Source: Paenibacillus agilis
Lineage (GTDB): Bacteria > Bacillota > Bacilli > Paenibacillales > Paenibacillaceae
NCBI RefSeq assembly: GCF_007786455.1
Contig: NZ_VNJK01000001.1
Coordinates: 1,026,782-1,090,781 of the forward strand
Direction: 5' to 3'
Length of the DNA: 64,000 nt
Shown: positions 36,161-45,341 of the stretch, in pieces
Layout: each line of letters opens with the position of its first letter
Position numbering within the stretch: position 1 is the first letter of the stretch
Program-made: the position numbers and the translations under genes
Notes under the pieces: model-generated
Told to the model about the DNA's origin: nothing
Database searches by the model: none
The model's input: only the letters and a program-made list of their open reading frames with translations

Positions 36161-37177
36161 ATGAACTCTCTTTTGTCTAGTGACAAAAGAAAAGCTGTGG
36201 GATTAATAGCAGCATTGTTTCTACTTGCAGCAGCTGTTGCTGCAAGTATTTTATTTGGACTGCAAAATTTTGATATGGCCACCGTCATTCAAGCTTATAC
36301 ATCGTTTACAGGCAGCGATGAGCAGCTTATTATTCGTACGTCTAGAGTGCCTCGCGCTATAACTGCAGCTGTCATTGGCTGCAGTCTTGCTATTGCTGGA
36401 ACTATGCTGCAGGCCATGACAAGGAATCCCCTTGCTTCTCCCTCGATACTGGGAGTTAATGCTGGTGCTGCTTTGGCTATCGTAGCTATGCTGTATTGGT
36501 ATGGAGCGGTATTTTCCTTCTCAGAGTTGATGTGGTTTGGTTTTATTGGAGCGGGTCTATCCGCAGGGATCATTTTCATGATAGCAATGCTGGGTAAGGG
36601 AGGAATGACGCCATTGAAGTTGATATTAACAGGATCAGCTTTAGCGTCATTCGCCTCGTCCTTAAATTCATTATTTATGCTAATAAGCAATGCGACATTG
36701 GAAGGGGCTTTGTTCTGGTTAACAGGCTCTGTGTCCAATAGTTCCATGAATCACACGCTTCAAATGCTGCCGTATTTTATTTGTGCATGGGTCATTGCTA
36801 TGCTTATGTCTCGTTCTCTAAATGTCATGGCGATGGGGGATGATGTGGCAGCAGGACTGGGGCAGCGCAGTATGTGGGTCAAATTATTGACGATGGTCGT
36901 GGTCGTCATTCTAGCTGGAGGTAGTGTTGCTTTGGCTGGTCCAATTGGTTTCGTTGGCATTATGATTCCGCATATATCGCGCTGGCTAGTAGGCAACGAT
37001 CATCGTTGGCTTCTCCCTTACAGCGCAGTGCTAGGCGCATCATTTCTTCTGCTGGCCGATATGTCTTCTCGATTTTTGCTGGATGGAAAGGAAATACCAG
37101 TCGGTGTGACGACCGCGATACTAGGTGTTCCTTTTGTAGTTTGGCTTGTAAGGAGGAAGGCACTTGGTCAGATTTAA
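36161..37177 (+). CDS. FecCD-family siderophore permease
   Basis: The 338-aa polytopic protein matches FecCD: RTSRVPRAITAAVIGCSLAIAGTMLQAMTRNPLASPSILGVNAGAALA and a C-terminal GPIGFVGIMIPHISRWLVG. Nine or ten TM segments. RBS AAGAGGAG. It forms a heterodimeric channel with the next gene's product. Confidence 0.94.
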   Translation: MNSLLSSDKRKAVGLIAALFLLAAAVAASILFGLQNFDMATVIQAYTSFTGSDEQLIIRTSRVPRAITAAVIGCSLAIAGTMLQAMTRNPLASPSILGVNAGAALAIVAMLYWYGAVFSFSELMWFGFIGAGLSAGIIFMIAMLGKGGMTPLKLILTGSALASFASSLNSLFMLISNATLEGALFWLTGSVSNSSMNHTLQMLPYFICAWVIAMLMSRSLNVMAMGDDVAAGLGQRSMWVKLLTMVVVVILAGGSVALAGPIGFVGIMIPHISRWLVGNDHRWLLPYSAVLGASFLLLADMSSRFLLDGKEIPVGVTTAILGVPFVVWLVRRKALGQI

Positions 37178-38201
37178 ACGGATAGCAAAAAACAACTCAG
37201 GCCATCATCGCAATCCATTTTTAGGTTTGAAAATGATGGCTTTAGTCGTCATATTAATCGTTACAATTATAGTTAGCATTGGGTTGGGTAGTTTACATGT
37301 GCCCGTTATTGATGTTATTAAATCTTTGATCGACATGGGGGAAGCGAAGTATGAGCTTATTCTGATGCAATTGCGCTTGCCTCGTATAGTCGCCGCTGTA
37401 TTGGTTGGTGCAGCGATGGCGATGGCCGGAACGATGCTGCAGGCGTTAATTAGAAATCCGTTAGCTTCGCCTGATTTGATGGGGACAACCTCTGGAGCTA
37501 CAGCAGCCGTAGTCGCCGCGATCACGATTATGAACGGAGAAATAAGTGTAGCATGGCTGCCACTTGCGGCATTAATCGGGGGATGCTTCGCTTCCACTTT
37601 AACGTATATGCTTGCATGGAAGAACGGCAGCTCGCCATTGCGAATGGCGATGATCGGGGTAGCTGTATCATCTGCGATGGGGGCTTTAACGATTTATTTT
37701 ACCCTTGCAGGACCGCTACATATGGTCTCACAGGCATTAGGCTGGATGGCGGGCACGGTATACGGGACTTCATGGAAGCATGTGCTGTATTTGGCGCCTT
37801 GGGTCGTGATTTGCGGGGGAATTGCGCTATTCCAATCTAGAAATCTCAATGTATTAGAATTAGGAGATAGTATAGCAAAAGGCGTTGGCATGCGAGTGGA
37901 GAGGAAGCGATTCCTATTCATCGCGCTAAGTGTTATTCTTGCTAGCTCAGCTGTAGGCATTGCAGGAGGAATTAGCTTTGTAGGTTTGATGGCACCACAT
38001 ATGGCACGTAAATTAGTTGGCAATAACAATTTGGTCGTCCTTGCTGCATCGGCTCTAATAGGCGCATTATTGGTATTGCTAGCAGATCTAATAGGAAGAA
38101 CTGTGTTTGTTCCATTAGATGTGCCTGCGGGCATATTTACAGCTCTATTAGGAGCGCCATTCTTTATGTACTTGATGTTTAGACAAAGCAATCGAGTGTG
38201 A
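37164..38201 (+). CDS. FecCD-family siderophore permease (second subunit)
   Basis: The 345-aa permease starts at TTG 37164, preceded by AAGGAGGAAGG, and overlaps the previous gene by 14 bases. The same FecCD motifs are present (RLPRIVAAVLVGAAMAMAGTMLQALIRNPLASPDLMG; GISFVGLMAPHMARKLVG). No ATPase gene follows, so the transporter must borrow an ATPase encoded elsewhere, as occurs in Bacillus. Confidence 0.93.
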   Translation: MVRFKRIAKNNSGHHRNPFLGLKMMALVVILIVTIIVSIGLGSLHVPVIDVIKSLIDMGEAKYELILMQLRLPRIVAAVLVGAAMAMAGTMLQALIRNPLASPDLMGTTSGATAAVVAAITIMNGEISVAWLPLAALIGGCFASTLTYMLAWKNGSSPLRMAMIGVAVSSAMGALTIYFTLAGPLHMVSQALGWMAGTVYGTSWKHVLYLAPWVVICGGIALFQSRNLNVLELGDSIAKGVGMRVERKRFLFIALSVILASSAVGIAGGISFVGLMAPHMARKLVGNNNLVVLAASALIGALLVLLADLIGRTVFVPLDVPAGIFTALLGAPFFMYLMFRQSNRV

Positions 38202-38321
38202 AGATTGGAATTGGAGAATGCAACTTTGCACATGCCTTCCTATTTTTCAAATGTTAAATTTAAATAAGCAGAGGCTCTAAGTTAGCCGCTTCTTATTTTT
38301 TAGCGTAAGTAAGAGCATAGT

Positions 38322-38357
38322 AAAGAAGCCGAACCTGACACGGTCCGGCTTCTTTTT
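38322..38357 (+). terminator. Terminator after the iron-uptake operon
   Basis: AAAGAAGCCG ... CGGCTTCTTTTT. The rest of 38202-38508 is gene-free. Confidence 0.8.
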
Positions 38358-38508
38358 GCTAGTGTCAAAGCTGCGAATAATGTATCTGCATGCGAGAACG
38401 CTTATGCTATACCTGCATAAATCAGCTGTGGTGTATATTCATATTATTCATATTTAGACCAGCGTTGCGCTGCATCTGCATTCCTAATTCCCATCCTAAT
38501 GATTGCCA

Positions 38509-39276
38509 TCACTTTATTAATAAATCCCACACTTGCTTTCCTATCAGCAGAATCGTTATTCCGATAAAAAGAGGTTTTACGTATGTTGCTCCACGTTTAA
38601 TAGCTACACGAGAACCTACAAGTGCACCAACAATCATCGAAAGTCCCATCGGTATGCCATATCCATAAGAGATGGAGCCGAGCATGGCAAAGGCAATAAA
38701 TGATGCTAGGTTAGAGCCAAAATTTAGTACTTTTGCATTGCCAGAGGCACGAACAAAATCGAAGCCCAGAAGCAAGAAGACAAATATAAGGAAGGAACCT
38801 GTTCCAGGCCCGAAAAATCCATCGTAAAATCCAATCCCTGTTGCAGCAACAATTAAGAGAATGACCTTCTTTGTCGTTAAGCCCTTGTATGTAGAAGCTG
38901 CGCCCCAATTTTTCTTCATTAATGTATAGATAGTTACCGCAATCAACATGATGACGACGAGTGGCTTCAGAAATTCAGAAGGAATTGCATTGACACAGAG
39001 TGTGCCTAATATAGCACCAACAAACGAGAGCGGGAATAATTTCGCGACAAGTTTGAATTCAATTTTTCCAGATAGTAAAAACGATGCTGTACTCGTCAGC
39101 GAGGACATCGTGCTGGCAAGCTTATTCGTACCTAATACAAGCTGTGGTGGCAAACCCATCGCAAGCAGTGCAGGTACCGTAATCAGCCCTCCGCCTCCGA
39201 CAACGGAGTCCACAAAGGCAGCAATGAAGCCTGTGGCAATTAAAAGCAGAAGAATTTCTAATGATGGTAGTTCCAC
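38509..39276 (-). CDS. TauE/SafE-family membrane permease
   Basis: The 255-aa protein has seven or eight TM segments and the family's repeats GGGGLITVPALLAMGLPPQLVLGTNKLASTMSS and GFYDGFFGPGTGSFLIFVFLLLGFDFVRASGNAKVLNFGSN. The family exports sulfite or sulfonates, or acts on other organic anions. No sulfur-metabolism gene adjoins. The minus strand, opposite to the iron operon. Confidence 0.88.
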   Translation of the reverse strand: MELPSLEILLLLIATGFIAAFVDSVVGGGGLITVPALLAMGLPPQLVLGTNKLASTMSSLTSTASFLLSGKIEFKLVAKLFPLSFVGAILGTLCVNAIPSEFLKPLVVIMLIAVTIYTLMKKNWGAASTYKGLTTKKVILLIVAATGIGFYDGFFGPGTGSFLIFVFLLLGFDFVRASGNAKVLNFGSNLASFIAFAMLGSISYGYGIPMGLSMIVGALVGSRVAIKRGATYVKPLFIGITILLIGKQVWDLLIK

Positions 39277-39409
39277 GTTATGTCAGCCTCCAGTTCGTCT
39301 CATTAATCCACAATTAATCCATAGTGCCTTTGGATCTTTTTGGTTAATAATAGGCTAACTGATGTGCGTGAGCAAGCATTTTGTATAGCGAAGCACCATC
39401 GAATAGTTC

Positions 39410-39592
39410 TAACGGTCGTCACCGCCGTTATTTTGCTCATTTTTATAGAAAATGAATTTTAACGGTTGCTGATGAGCTTATTCATCGATATATGCGTTCT
39501 TTTTCACTGTTTATGTGAAAATAAGCTCTGCTACATCCGTTAGGTTTCAAATGTGGGTTATTTCGTTAAAATAACGTCCGCTACGACCGTTA
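39410..39592 (+). repeat. 183-bp four-site repeat element, copy B
   Basis: Four 23-bp sites start at 39410 and 39460 (plus), 39520 and 39570 (minus), spacing 50, 60, 50. It is more divergent than A and C but aligns without gaps. Shared central bases include GCG and TTCACT at the same offsets. It lies in the 435-base gap 39277-39711, which holds no other gene. Confidence 0.85.
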
Positions 39593-39711
39593 GCTACTAC
39601 AGTGTTTACTGCAGTGCTGAAGAGTCAAAGTACTTCAGTATAATTTCGCAGCAGCGTTATTGCATTTGCATTGATGCAGTGCAAAGCTTATCAATTTACA
39701 ATGTAAAAAGA

Positions 39712-40359
39712 TTATTCCTTTACCATCAAACGATACGATCGGTATCGCTGATTTCCGCTTGCGACAGCTAGTAAGTTCTTATGCAGTAGTGAACGAAGTA
39801 CGACTCTAGTGCGATGTTCTGACAGTTGTAGATGGATTCCAAGCTCTTTCGGAGTAAACGGAGTCAAGGTTCTGCGAGCAAATCGCAACGTTTCTGCCTC
39901 CGACCATGTCAAATCAGAAGGAACGGTAGCAGCTAAAAATTTTCCTACAAAAGAGAGAATTAATTGTTTACATACTCCGGGGTCATCTTTGATGGACAAA
40001 TAAGCAATCGGAAGGAACAGCCAGTCATCAAGTGCAAGCAATGCTTGCTTCATGCACAAATCTTTAAATCGCCTTACTTCAATATCTCTCGCATGTGAAC
40101 GATAGCCGTGAATTTCAATGCATCCTTTTGCACCCTTAGGCAGGTATGCTAGGTCCAAATAACGATAACCGTTGCTATAATCGCGAACTTCATATTCAGG
40201 ATATAGGTCATTCAGATTGCCAACCGCAGGGAACCAGATTGAGCGCAAAAACTCTACCGTTCCATGACCTAAGCCTTGCTGCAGCAGCTCTTTTCTCCGT
40301 GGGTTGTTTTCTTGTTCGATTTGGTCAGTGAGCCAGAGCTCATATACATCTTCAAACAA
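39712..40359 (-). CDS. Putative PD-(D/E)XK-like nuclease domain fused to winged helix
   Basis: The 215-aa protein has an N-terminal domain with GTVEFL, YRYLDLAYL and CIEIHGYRSHARDIEVRRFKDLCM. The order E..., D, E-x-H-G, H, RD/R-x-x-D resembles the VSR/DUF559-like restriction-endonuclease fold. The C-terminal part (about 150-215) is a winged helix (TPKELGIHLQLSEHRTRVVLRSLLHKNLLAVA). Proteins of this sort are common in Paenibacillus but I do not recall an assigned function. Nuclease activity is an inference. It is flanked by repeat elements B and C. Confidence 0.6.
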   Translation of the reverse strand: MFEDVYELWLTDQIEQENNPRRKELLQQGLGHGTVEFLRSIWFPAVGNLNDLYPEYEVRDYSNGYRYLDLAYLPKGAKGCIEIHGYRSHARDIEVRRFKDLCMKQALLALDDWLFLPIAYLSIKDDPGVCKQLILSFVGKFLAATVPSDLTWSEAETLRFARRTLTPFTPKELGIHLQLSEHRTRVVLRSLLHKNLLAVASGNQRYRSYRLMVKE

Positions 40360-40498
40360 ATGGAATCTTCCTCTCGTATCGAAAGTGAATTACTTGTTCG
40401 TATTATCCGGCAATACTAATTCCTAGCACATATTGATCGGTTGCAATTTGGTATTTTAATAGAAATGCTAACCTGTATCTCAAAAAGGGTATAGAAAA

Positions 40499-40554
40499 AC
40501 CGCTTTGACGCATGGGCTAGCTCCATAGAGTGGTAGCGATGCGATCAAAGCGGT
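40499..40554 (-). terminator. Orphan minus-strand terminator-like hairpin
   Basis: ACCGCTTTGA pairs with TCAAAGCGGT, with further GCAT/ATGC pairing. On the minus strand it ends in GGTTTTTC. It lies about 140 bases upstream of the nuclease-like gene, so it would end a transcript from the gene-free region 40555-41235, or act as an attenuator of that gene. Confidence 0.55.
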
Positions 40555-40737
40555 ATGTGCTTCATACCGACAAATAAAATTATATTTAGAATGTATCATA
40601 CTAGACTCAGTTGTTACAAGTATGCTTCAACGTTGTGTTTCAGCTACCGCCAAGGATGCTGTATGAGGTCAAATCGTTCGCCATCACCTAGAGCAAAACA
40701 ATCGTATCGAGCATATATTACGGGCTCAATTGGCTCG

Positions 40738-40920
40738 TAACGGTTGCCACAGAGGCTATTCAGCGTACATTTACTCATTTTGAAATATAAAGGGCGTCAG
40801 AGAGCTTATTTGCCAGTTTGAGCGATATAATGCACTATTATTGTCCATATAGGCACTCTCACAACCGTTAAAATTCTAATCTGTACTATTTCATTGAAAT
40901 AACGTCAATGGCGACCGTTA
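40738..40920 (+). repeat. 183-bp four-site repeat element, copy C
   Basis: Sites start at 40738 and 40788 (plus), 40848 and 40898 (minus), spacing 50, 60, 50. The first site is identical to the last site of copy A (reverse-complemented), and spacers match A over the whole length without gaps. It lies in a gap of about 900 bases with no gene (40360-41269) apart from the hairpin at 40499. Confidence 0.85.
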
Positions 40921-41269
40921 GTGAAAGCACTATTAAACAAAGCACCACTAATCAATGACATACAATAGCTTCAAGTAGTGGCGGGCCATGCAGGAGCAGA
41001 TAATGTATGGCTTAATGCAGAAAAAATTGCATTGGAAATAACGGAACGGAGAATCAGCAGCTAATTAATGAACGGCTCTGGCATCTGATTGATAAGTGGA
41101 TCGTGCATCTATTTGATGAATGATTCTCATCGTGACAAACGTGCTTATATAGAAAACGAAAATGTTGGTGTATTTGTTAGTGTATTTGGCAGACGGTCTT
41201 AACGTTTTGTCCTCGCTCGGTTGACATCCCTATTTTAATTATCTATACTGTCTGTAATCTTATATGCGA

Positions 41270-41525
41270 TATACGTTGAAAGAGCGCAGTAGCTACTTAA
41301 TCCCTGTCTCAGAAAGCCGGGGGGTGATGGAACCCGGTACACATTAAGTAGGCGAAGTACACTCTGGAGTATCTCGGGTAATGCTGAGCGGAATGGCGAA
41401 CGATAACTCGCCGAGAGTGGTATCCATAGTATGCGGCAGCGCATCGTTCATGGGTGCAATCTGGGTGGTAACACGGTTGGTCAATCGTCCCTATGTCTTT
41501 TATAGACAAGGGGCGATTTTTTTTA
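41270..41525 (+). promoter_or_regulatory. Tyrosine T-box leader of tyrS
   Basis: Stem I with AGAAAGCCGGGGGGTGATGG leads to specifier TAC (41338-41340), tyrosine. The T-box sequence TGGGTGGTAACACGG (41462-41476) has TGGT opposite the tRNA discriminator A. It overlaps the antiterminator, and the terminator CGTCCCTATGTCT ... AGACAAGGGGCG is followed by eight Ts (41483-41525). The leader senses uncharged tRNA-Tyr and permits read-through into tyrS. Confidence 0.95.
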
Positions 41526-41580
41526 TGCCGCATGAAGCAAACGAATAGGGAAGTTTATAATTCGAAGGAGTGGGATAGCT

Positions 41581-42840
41581 GTGAATATTATCAACGAACT
41601 AGAATGGCGCGACGCCATTAACCAGCAAACTGACGCTGAAGGTCTTAGAGAACTTACGAATGAGAAGTCGATCTCGCTCTACTGTGGTGTAGACCCAACG
41701 GGCGACAGTATGCATATTGGTCACTTGATTCCATTTATGGTACTGAAACGTTTCCAGCTTGCTGGTCATCGTCCAGTTATCCTAATTGGTGGAGCTACAG
41801 GCACAATCGGTGACCCAAGCGGTCGTCAATCGGAGCGCTCTTTGCAAACGTTGGACGAAATCCAAGCGAACGTAGATGCACTTACTGCACAATTGAAGAA
41901 GTTGTTCCTAACAGAGGGCGACAATCAAATGCGCATGGTAAATAACTATGACTGGACTCACAAAATCAATGTTATTGAGTTTTTGCGTGACTACGGTAAA
42001 AACTTCAGCATCAATACGATGTTAGCTAAAGATGTTGTATCCAGCCGTCTTGATAGCGGTATTTCCTTTACAGAATTTTCGTACCAAATTTTGCAGTCTT
42101 TGGACTACTTGCATTTGTACCAGCATGAAGATGTTCAATTGCAAATCGGTGGTTCTGATCAATGGGGTAACATTACGAGCGGACTTGATCTGATTCGTAA
42201 AAAAGAAGGCTCTGAGGCAAAAGCATTCGGCCTTACGATTCCATTGATGCTGAAAGCAGACGGCACGAAGTTCGGTAAAACAGCTGGCGGCGCAATTTGG
42301 CTTGATCCGAACAAAACGACTCCATTCGAGTTCTATCAGTTCTGGGCAAATACAGATGACCGTGACGTTGTGAAATACTTGAAATACTTCACGTTCCTTT
42401 CCAAAGAGCGCATTGATGAGTTGGCTCAAAAGGTTGAGACGGAGCCTCATAAACGTGAAGCTCAAATTACACTTGCAGAAGAAATGACCCGCTTTGTACA
42501 CAGCGAAGAGTTGTTGGAGCAAGCGAAGCGTATTACGGCTGCCTTGTTCAGCGGCGACATTAAGTCATTGACAGCTGACGAGATCGAGCAAGGCTTCAAG
42601 GAAATGCCTACGTTCGAAGCGACGAAGGAAGCGAAAAATATCGTGGACTGGCTTGTTGATCTTGGTATCGTGAAGTCTAAGCGTCAAGCACGTGAAGATA
42701 TTACAAACGGTGCAATCTCCATGAACGGAGAGCGTGTTAGCGATGTAGGCTTGGAAGTATCCGAAGAGCATGCTATTGGCGGACGCTTTATCATCATCCG
42801 TAAAGGAAAGAAAAACTACAGCTTGGTGAAAATGTCCTAA
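41581..42840 (+). CDS. tyrS: Tyrosyl-tRNA synthetase
   Basis: The 419-aa class I synthetase begins at GTG 41581 after AAGGAGTGGG. It shows HIGHLIPF near residue 42, GGSDQWGNITSG, the KMSKS loop as KFGKTAGGA, and a C-terminal S4 domain (about 352-410). It charges tRNA-Tyr. Regulation by the T-box leader is certain in form. It is monocistronic, ending at a strong terminator. Confidence 0.98.
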   Translation: MNIINELEWRDAINQQTDAEGLRELTNEKSISLYCGVDPTGDSMHIGHLIPFMVLKRFQLAGHRPVILIGGATGTIGDPSGRQSERSLQTLDEIQANVDALTAQLKKLFLTEGDNQMRMVNNYDWTHKINVIEFLRDYGKNFSINTMLAKDVVSSRLDSGISFTEFSYQILQSLDYLHLYQHEDVQLQIGGSDQWGNITSGLDLIRKKEGSEAKAFGLTIPLMLKADGTKFGKTAGGAIWLDPNKTTPFEFYQFWANTDDRDVVKYLKYFTFLSKERIDELAQKVETEPHKREAQITLAEEMTRFVHSEELLEQAKRITAALFSGDIKSLTADEIEQGFKEMPTFEATKEAKNIVDWLVDLGIVKSKRQAREDITNGAISMNGERVSDVGLEVSEEHAIGGRFIIIRKGKKNYSLVKMS

Positions 42841-42863
42841 TATTATCGAAAGCTGAGTTAGAT

Positions 42864-42898
42864 AAAAGCCTCACTTATACATATAAGTGGGGCTTTTT
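42864..42898 (+). terminator. Terminator after tyrS
   Basis: AAAAGCCTCACTTAT-ACAT-ATAAGTGGGGCTTTTT is a long near-perfect stem. Confidence 0.9.
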
Positions 42899-43087
42899 GA
42901 TATGGCACAACAACCGGTTTCATTGTTACCGATGCACAAGAGGCATATCATTTCAGATTAGAGGAAGGAAGCTCTGCGATGGAAGGTCTCTTTTTGTCGG
43001 AATCAGCATGAACAATATGAACATTATGTAATTAAAAAAACAAAAAGATACAATAAAAAAACTTTATGACCAAAAAACCATTATATA

Positions 43088-43116
43088 TTGCACATCATTA
43101 AAAAATGATGTACATT
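43088..43116 (+). promoter_or_regulatory. Candidate promoter with operator before the SR1P-pckA operon
   Basis: TTGCAC (43088) and TACATT (43111) are 17 bases apart. A perfect inverted repeat, ACATCATT-AAAA-AATGATGT (43092-43111), fills the spacer. It would bind a regulator controlling gluconeogenesis; CcpN is a plausible candidate but I do not see a clear CcpN consensus. The leader before the next gene is about 180 bases long. Confidence 0.55.
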
Positions 43117-43298
43117 ATTTCCACAACAGTCTGCATATAAAATGTATTATACGATTACGATCCGCTGTAGCTGAATGTTGTTCTTTTATCATCATGTTTT
43201 TGATAACCCGCACGAAGACGTGTACAAGGAGAGACCCTGGATAGGCAATCAGGTGCATGAAGTTAACTAACCTAACGTATAGGGAGGATGAATGAAGC

Positions 43299-43481
43299 AT
43301 GAACGAATCCATGAACAACTTGAACGTAAATATGGGTGTCATCATTTGCAAGCATTGTAACTCTCAAGTAGAAACGTTGAATACGAACAGAATGGTTGTT
43401 TATTATGGTGTATGCGATCAACCGGAGTGCCGCCAATTGCATAGAAGTCTCGATGTACCCGTAAATATGTACGCTGAATAA
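43299..43481 (+). CDS. SR1P-family small peptide (GapA-binding)
   Basis: The 60-aa protein contains MGVIICKHCN ... YYGVCDQPEC. This matches SR1P, the 39-aa peptide encoded by the B. subtilis dual-function RNA SR1, which starts MGTIVCQDCN and contains LYGTC. An 11-residue N-terminal extension and a longer tail set it apart. AGGGAGG precedes ATG 43299. SR1P binds GapA and promotes its interaction with RNase J1. The gene sits 33 bases before pckA, so the two are probably one operon, whereas in B. subtilis they are separate CcpN-controlled genes. Confidence 0.8.
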   Translation: MNESMNNLNVNMGVIICKHCNSQVETLNTNRMVVYYGVCDQPECRQLHRSLDVPVNMYAE

Positions 43482-43514
43482 TAAGAAGCTGAGGCAAATA
43501 TAGGAGGAATTACC

Positions 43515-45095
43515 GTGACCGCGAATAGCAGGGCAAACATGCAATTTGCTGATTTAGATGTAGATACGATGCAAAGAAATTTGCCAGTTGTGAAGCTAGT
43601 AGAATCCGCGCTTCTTCATGGAGAAGGACATCTTACGTCGGCAGGCGCGCTGCAAGTTGAGACAGGCAAATTTACAGGCCGCTCTCCAAAGGACAAATTC
43701 ATCGTAAAAGAAGAGCAAACGATCAATCATATTGCATGGGGAGGCGTGAATCAATCACTTACTCCTGAACAATTTGATCTGCTGCATGAAAAAGCGATCG
43801 ATTATATGGCATATCGGAAGCTTTATATTTTCGATGGTTATGCAGGCGCAGATAAAGACTATCGCTTACCGATCCGAGTAATCAACGAATATGCATGGCA
43901 AAATCTATTCGTTCATCAATTATTTATTCGTCCTACAGCAGAAGAATTACAAACACATGATGCGGAATTTACCGTCATTGCATTGCCGGGTTTGAAAGCG
44001 GATCCAATTACAGATGGAACCAATTCAGAAACCTTTATCGCGGTATCCTTTTCAAAGAAAATCGTGCTCATCGGCGGAACCCATTATGCGGGTGAGATGA
44101 AAAAATCAATCTTTAGTGTGTTAAATTACTTGCTGCCGTTTCAAGGCGTTATGCCAATGCATTGTTCGGCAAATGTTGGCGAAGCTGGGGATACTGCCTT
44201 GTTCTTCGGACTATCTGGGACAGGAAAGACGACGTTATCAGCAGATCCAGAGCGTAGATTAATCGGAGATGACGAGCATGGTTGGTCGGATTCCGGGGTC
44301 TTTAATTTTGAGGGAGGCTGTTATGCGAAGTGCATTGGGCTGACTGAGAAGAAAGAGCCGCAAATTTGGAATGCGATTCGATTTGGCTCGGTGCTTGAAA
44401 ATGTATCGATCGATGCTGTATCTGGTGAAGCGGATTACAGCAGCAACGAACTGACTGAGAATACACGTGCTGCATACCCAATTGATTACATCGATGATTC
44501 CGTTATTCCAGGAGTGGCGGGCCATCCGAACGTCATTATTTTCTTAACAGCCGATGCGTATGGGGTGCTGCCTCCTGTATCCAAGTTGACGAAGGAGCAG
44601 GCGATGTATCACTTCCTATCTGGTTACACGTCTAAGTTGGCTGGAACGGAGCGGGGCGTTACGGAGCCAGAAGCGACGTTCTCTGCATGCTTCGGCGGGC
44701 CATTTCTACCGTTAAGACCAAGCGTGTATGCAGAAATGCTCGGTGATAAAATTACAAAGCACAACGCGCGTGTTTATCTCGTCAATACAGGCTGGAGCGG
44801 TGGGCCGTATGGCGTTGGTAAACGAATGGATTTAGCGTATACAAGAGCTATGATTACTGCCATTATTGATGGAAGTATTGAGGATGCTCAGTTTGCATCT
44901 CATCCGATATTTGGTACACATATCCCTAACACAATCCCGCATGTCCCTAGTGAATTGCTTGATCCAAGACAGGTATGGGCGGATAAAGAAGACTATGATC
45001 GTCAAGCGAAGCAGCTTGCACAGCGTTTTCAGCAAAATTTCGAGAAGTTCAGTGATGCATCTGAGGCGATACGCGCAGCGGGTCCACAACTATAG
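43515..45095 (+). CDS. pckA: Phosphoenolpyruvate carboxykinase (ATP)
   Basis: The 526-aa enzyme converts oxaloacetate and ATP to phosphoenolpyruvate. It shows [13 protein letters not shown], the kinase P-loop [13 protein letters not shown], the metal-binding GDDEHGW, and a late [10 protein letters not shown] block. GTG 43515 is preceded by AGGAGGAA. The length is normal. A terminator follows. Its regulation is likely glucose repression through the upstream promoter element. Confidence 0.98.
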   Translation: MTANSRANMQFADLDVDTMQRNLPVVKLVESALLHGEGHLTSAGALQVETGKFTGRSPKDKFIVKEEQTINHIAWGGVNQSLTPEQFDLLHEKAIDYMAYRKLYIFDGYAGADKDYRLPIRVINEYAWQNLFVHQLFIRPTAEELQTHDAEFTVIALPGLKADPITDGTNSETFIAVSFSKKIVLIGGTHYAGEMKKSIFSVLNYLLPFQGVMPMHCSANVGEAGDTALFFGLSGTGKTTLSADPERRLIGDDEHGWSDSGVFNFEGGCYAKCIGLTEKKEPQIWNAIRFGSVLENVSIDAVSGEADYSSNELTENTRAAYPIDYIDDSVIPGVAGHPNVIIFLTADAYGVLPPVSKLTKEQAMYHFLSGYTSKLAGTERGVTEPEATFSACFGGPFLPLRPSVYAEMLGDKITKHNARVYLVNTGWSGGPYGVGKRMDLAYTRAMITAIIDGSIEDAQFASHPIFGTHIPNTIPHVPSELLDPRQVWADKEDYDRQAKQLAQRFQQNFEKFSDASEAIRAAGPQL

Positions 45096-45133
45096 AAGGA
45101 AGTATGTCCTAGAGGGAATTAGGATGTGCAAGG

Positions 45134-45162
45134 AAAAGGTAGCCTACGGGCTGCCTTTTTTT
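45134..45162 (+). terminator. Terminator after pckA
   Basis: AAAAGGTAGCC-TACG-GGCTGCCTTTTTTT. Confidence 0.88.
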
Positions 45163-45341
45163 GTGAAGCAGAGACGGTTACTCGTAGTTTTTACTTTTTG
45201 GCGGTATTATTGTTAAATTATTTTACGCAGTCGAGCGTGGGCTTCCATCTTTACAGTTATGGTAAAATGGCAGTTAGGATGATTGCCTTGCGAAAGTAAC
45301 GTGGATCGTAAGCCTTCTTTTCCATATAAAAGTAGATAGAG

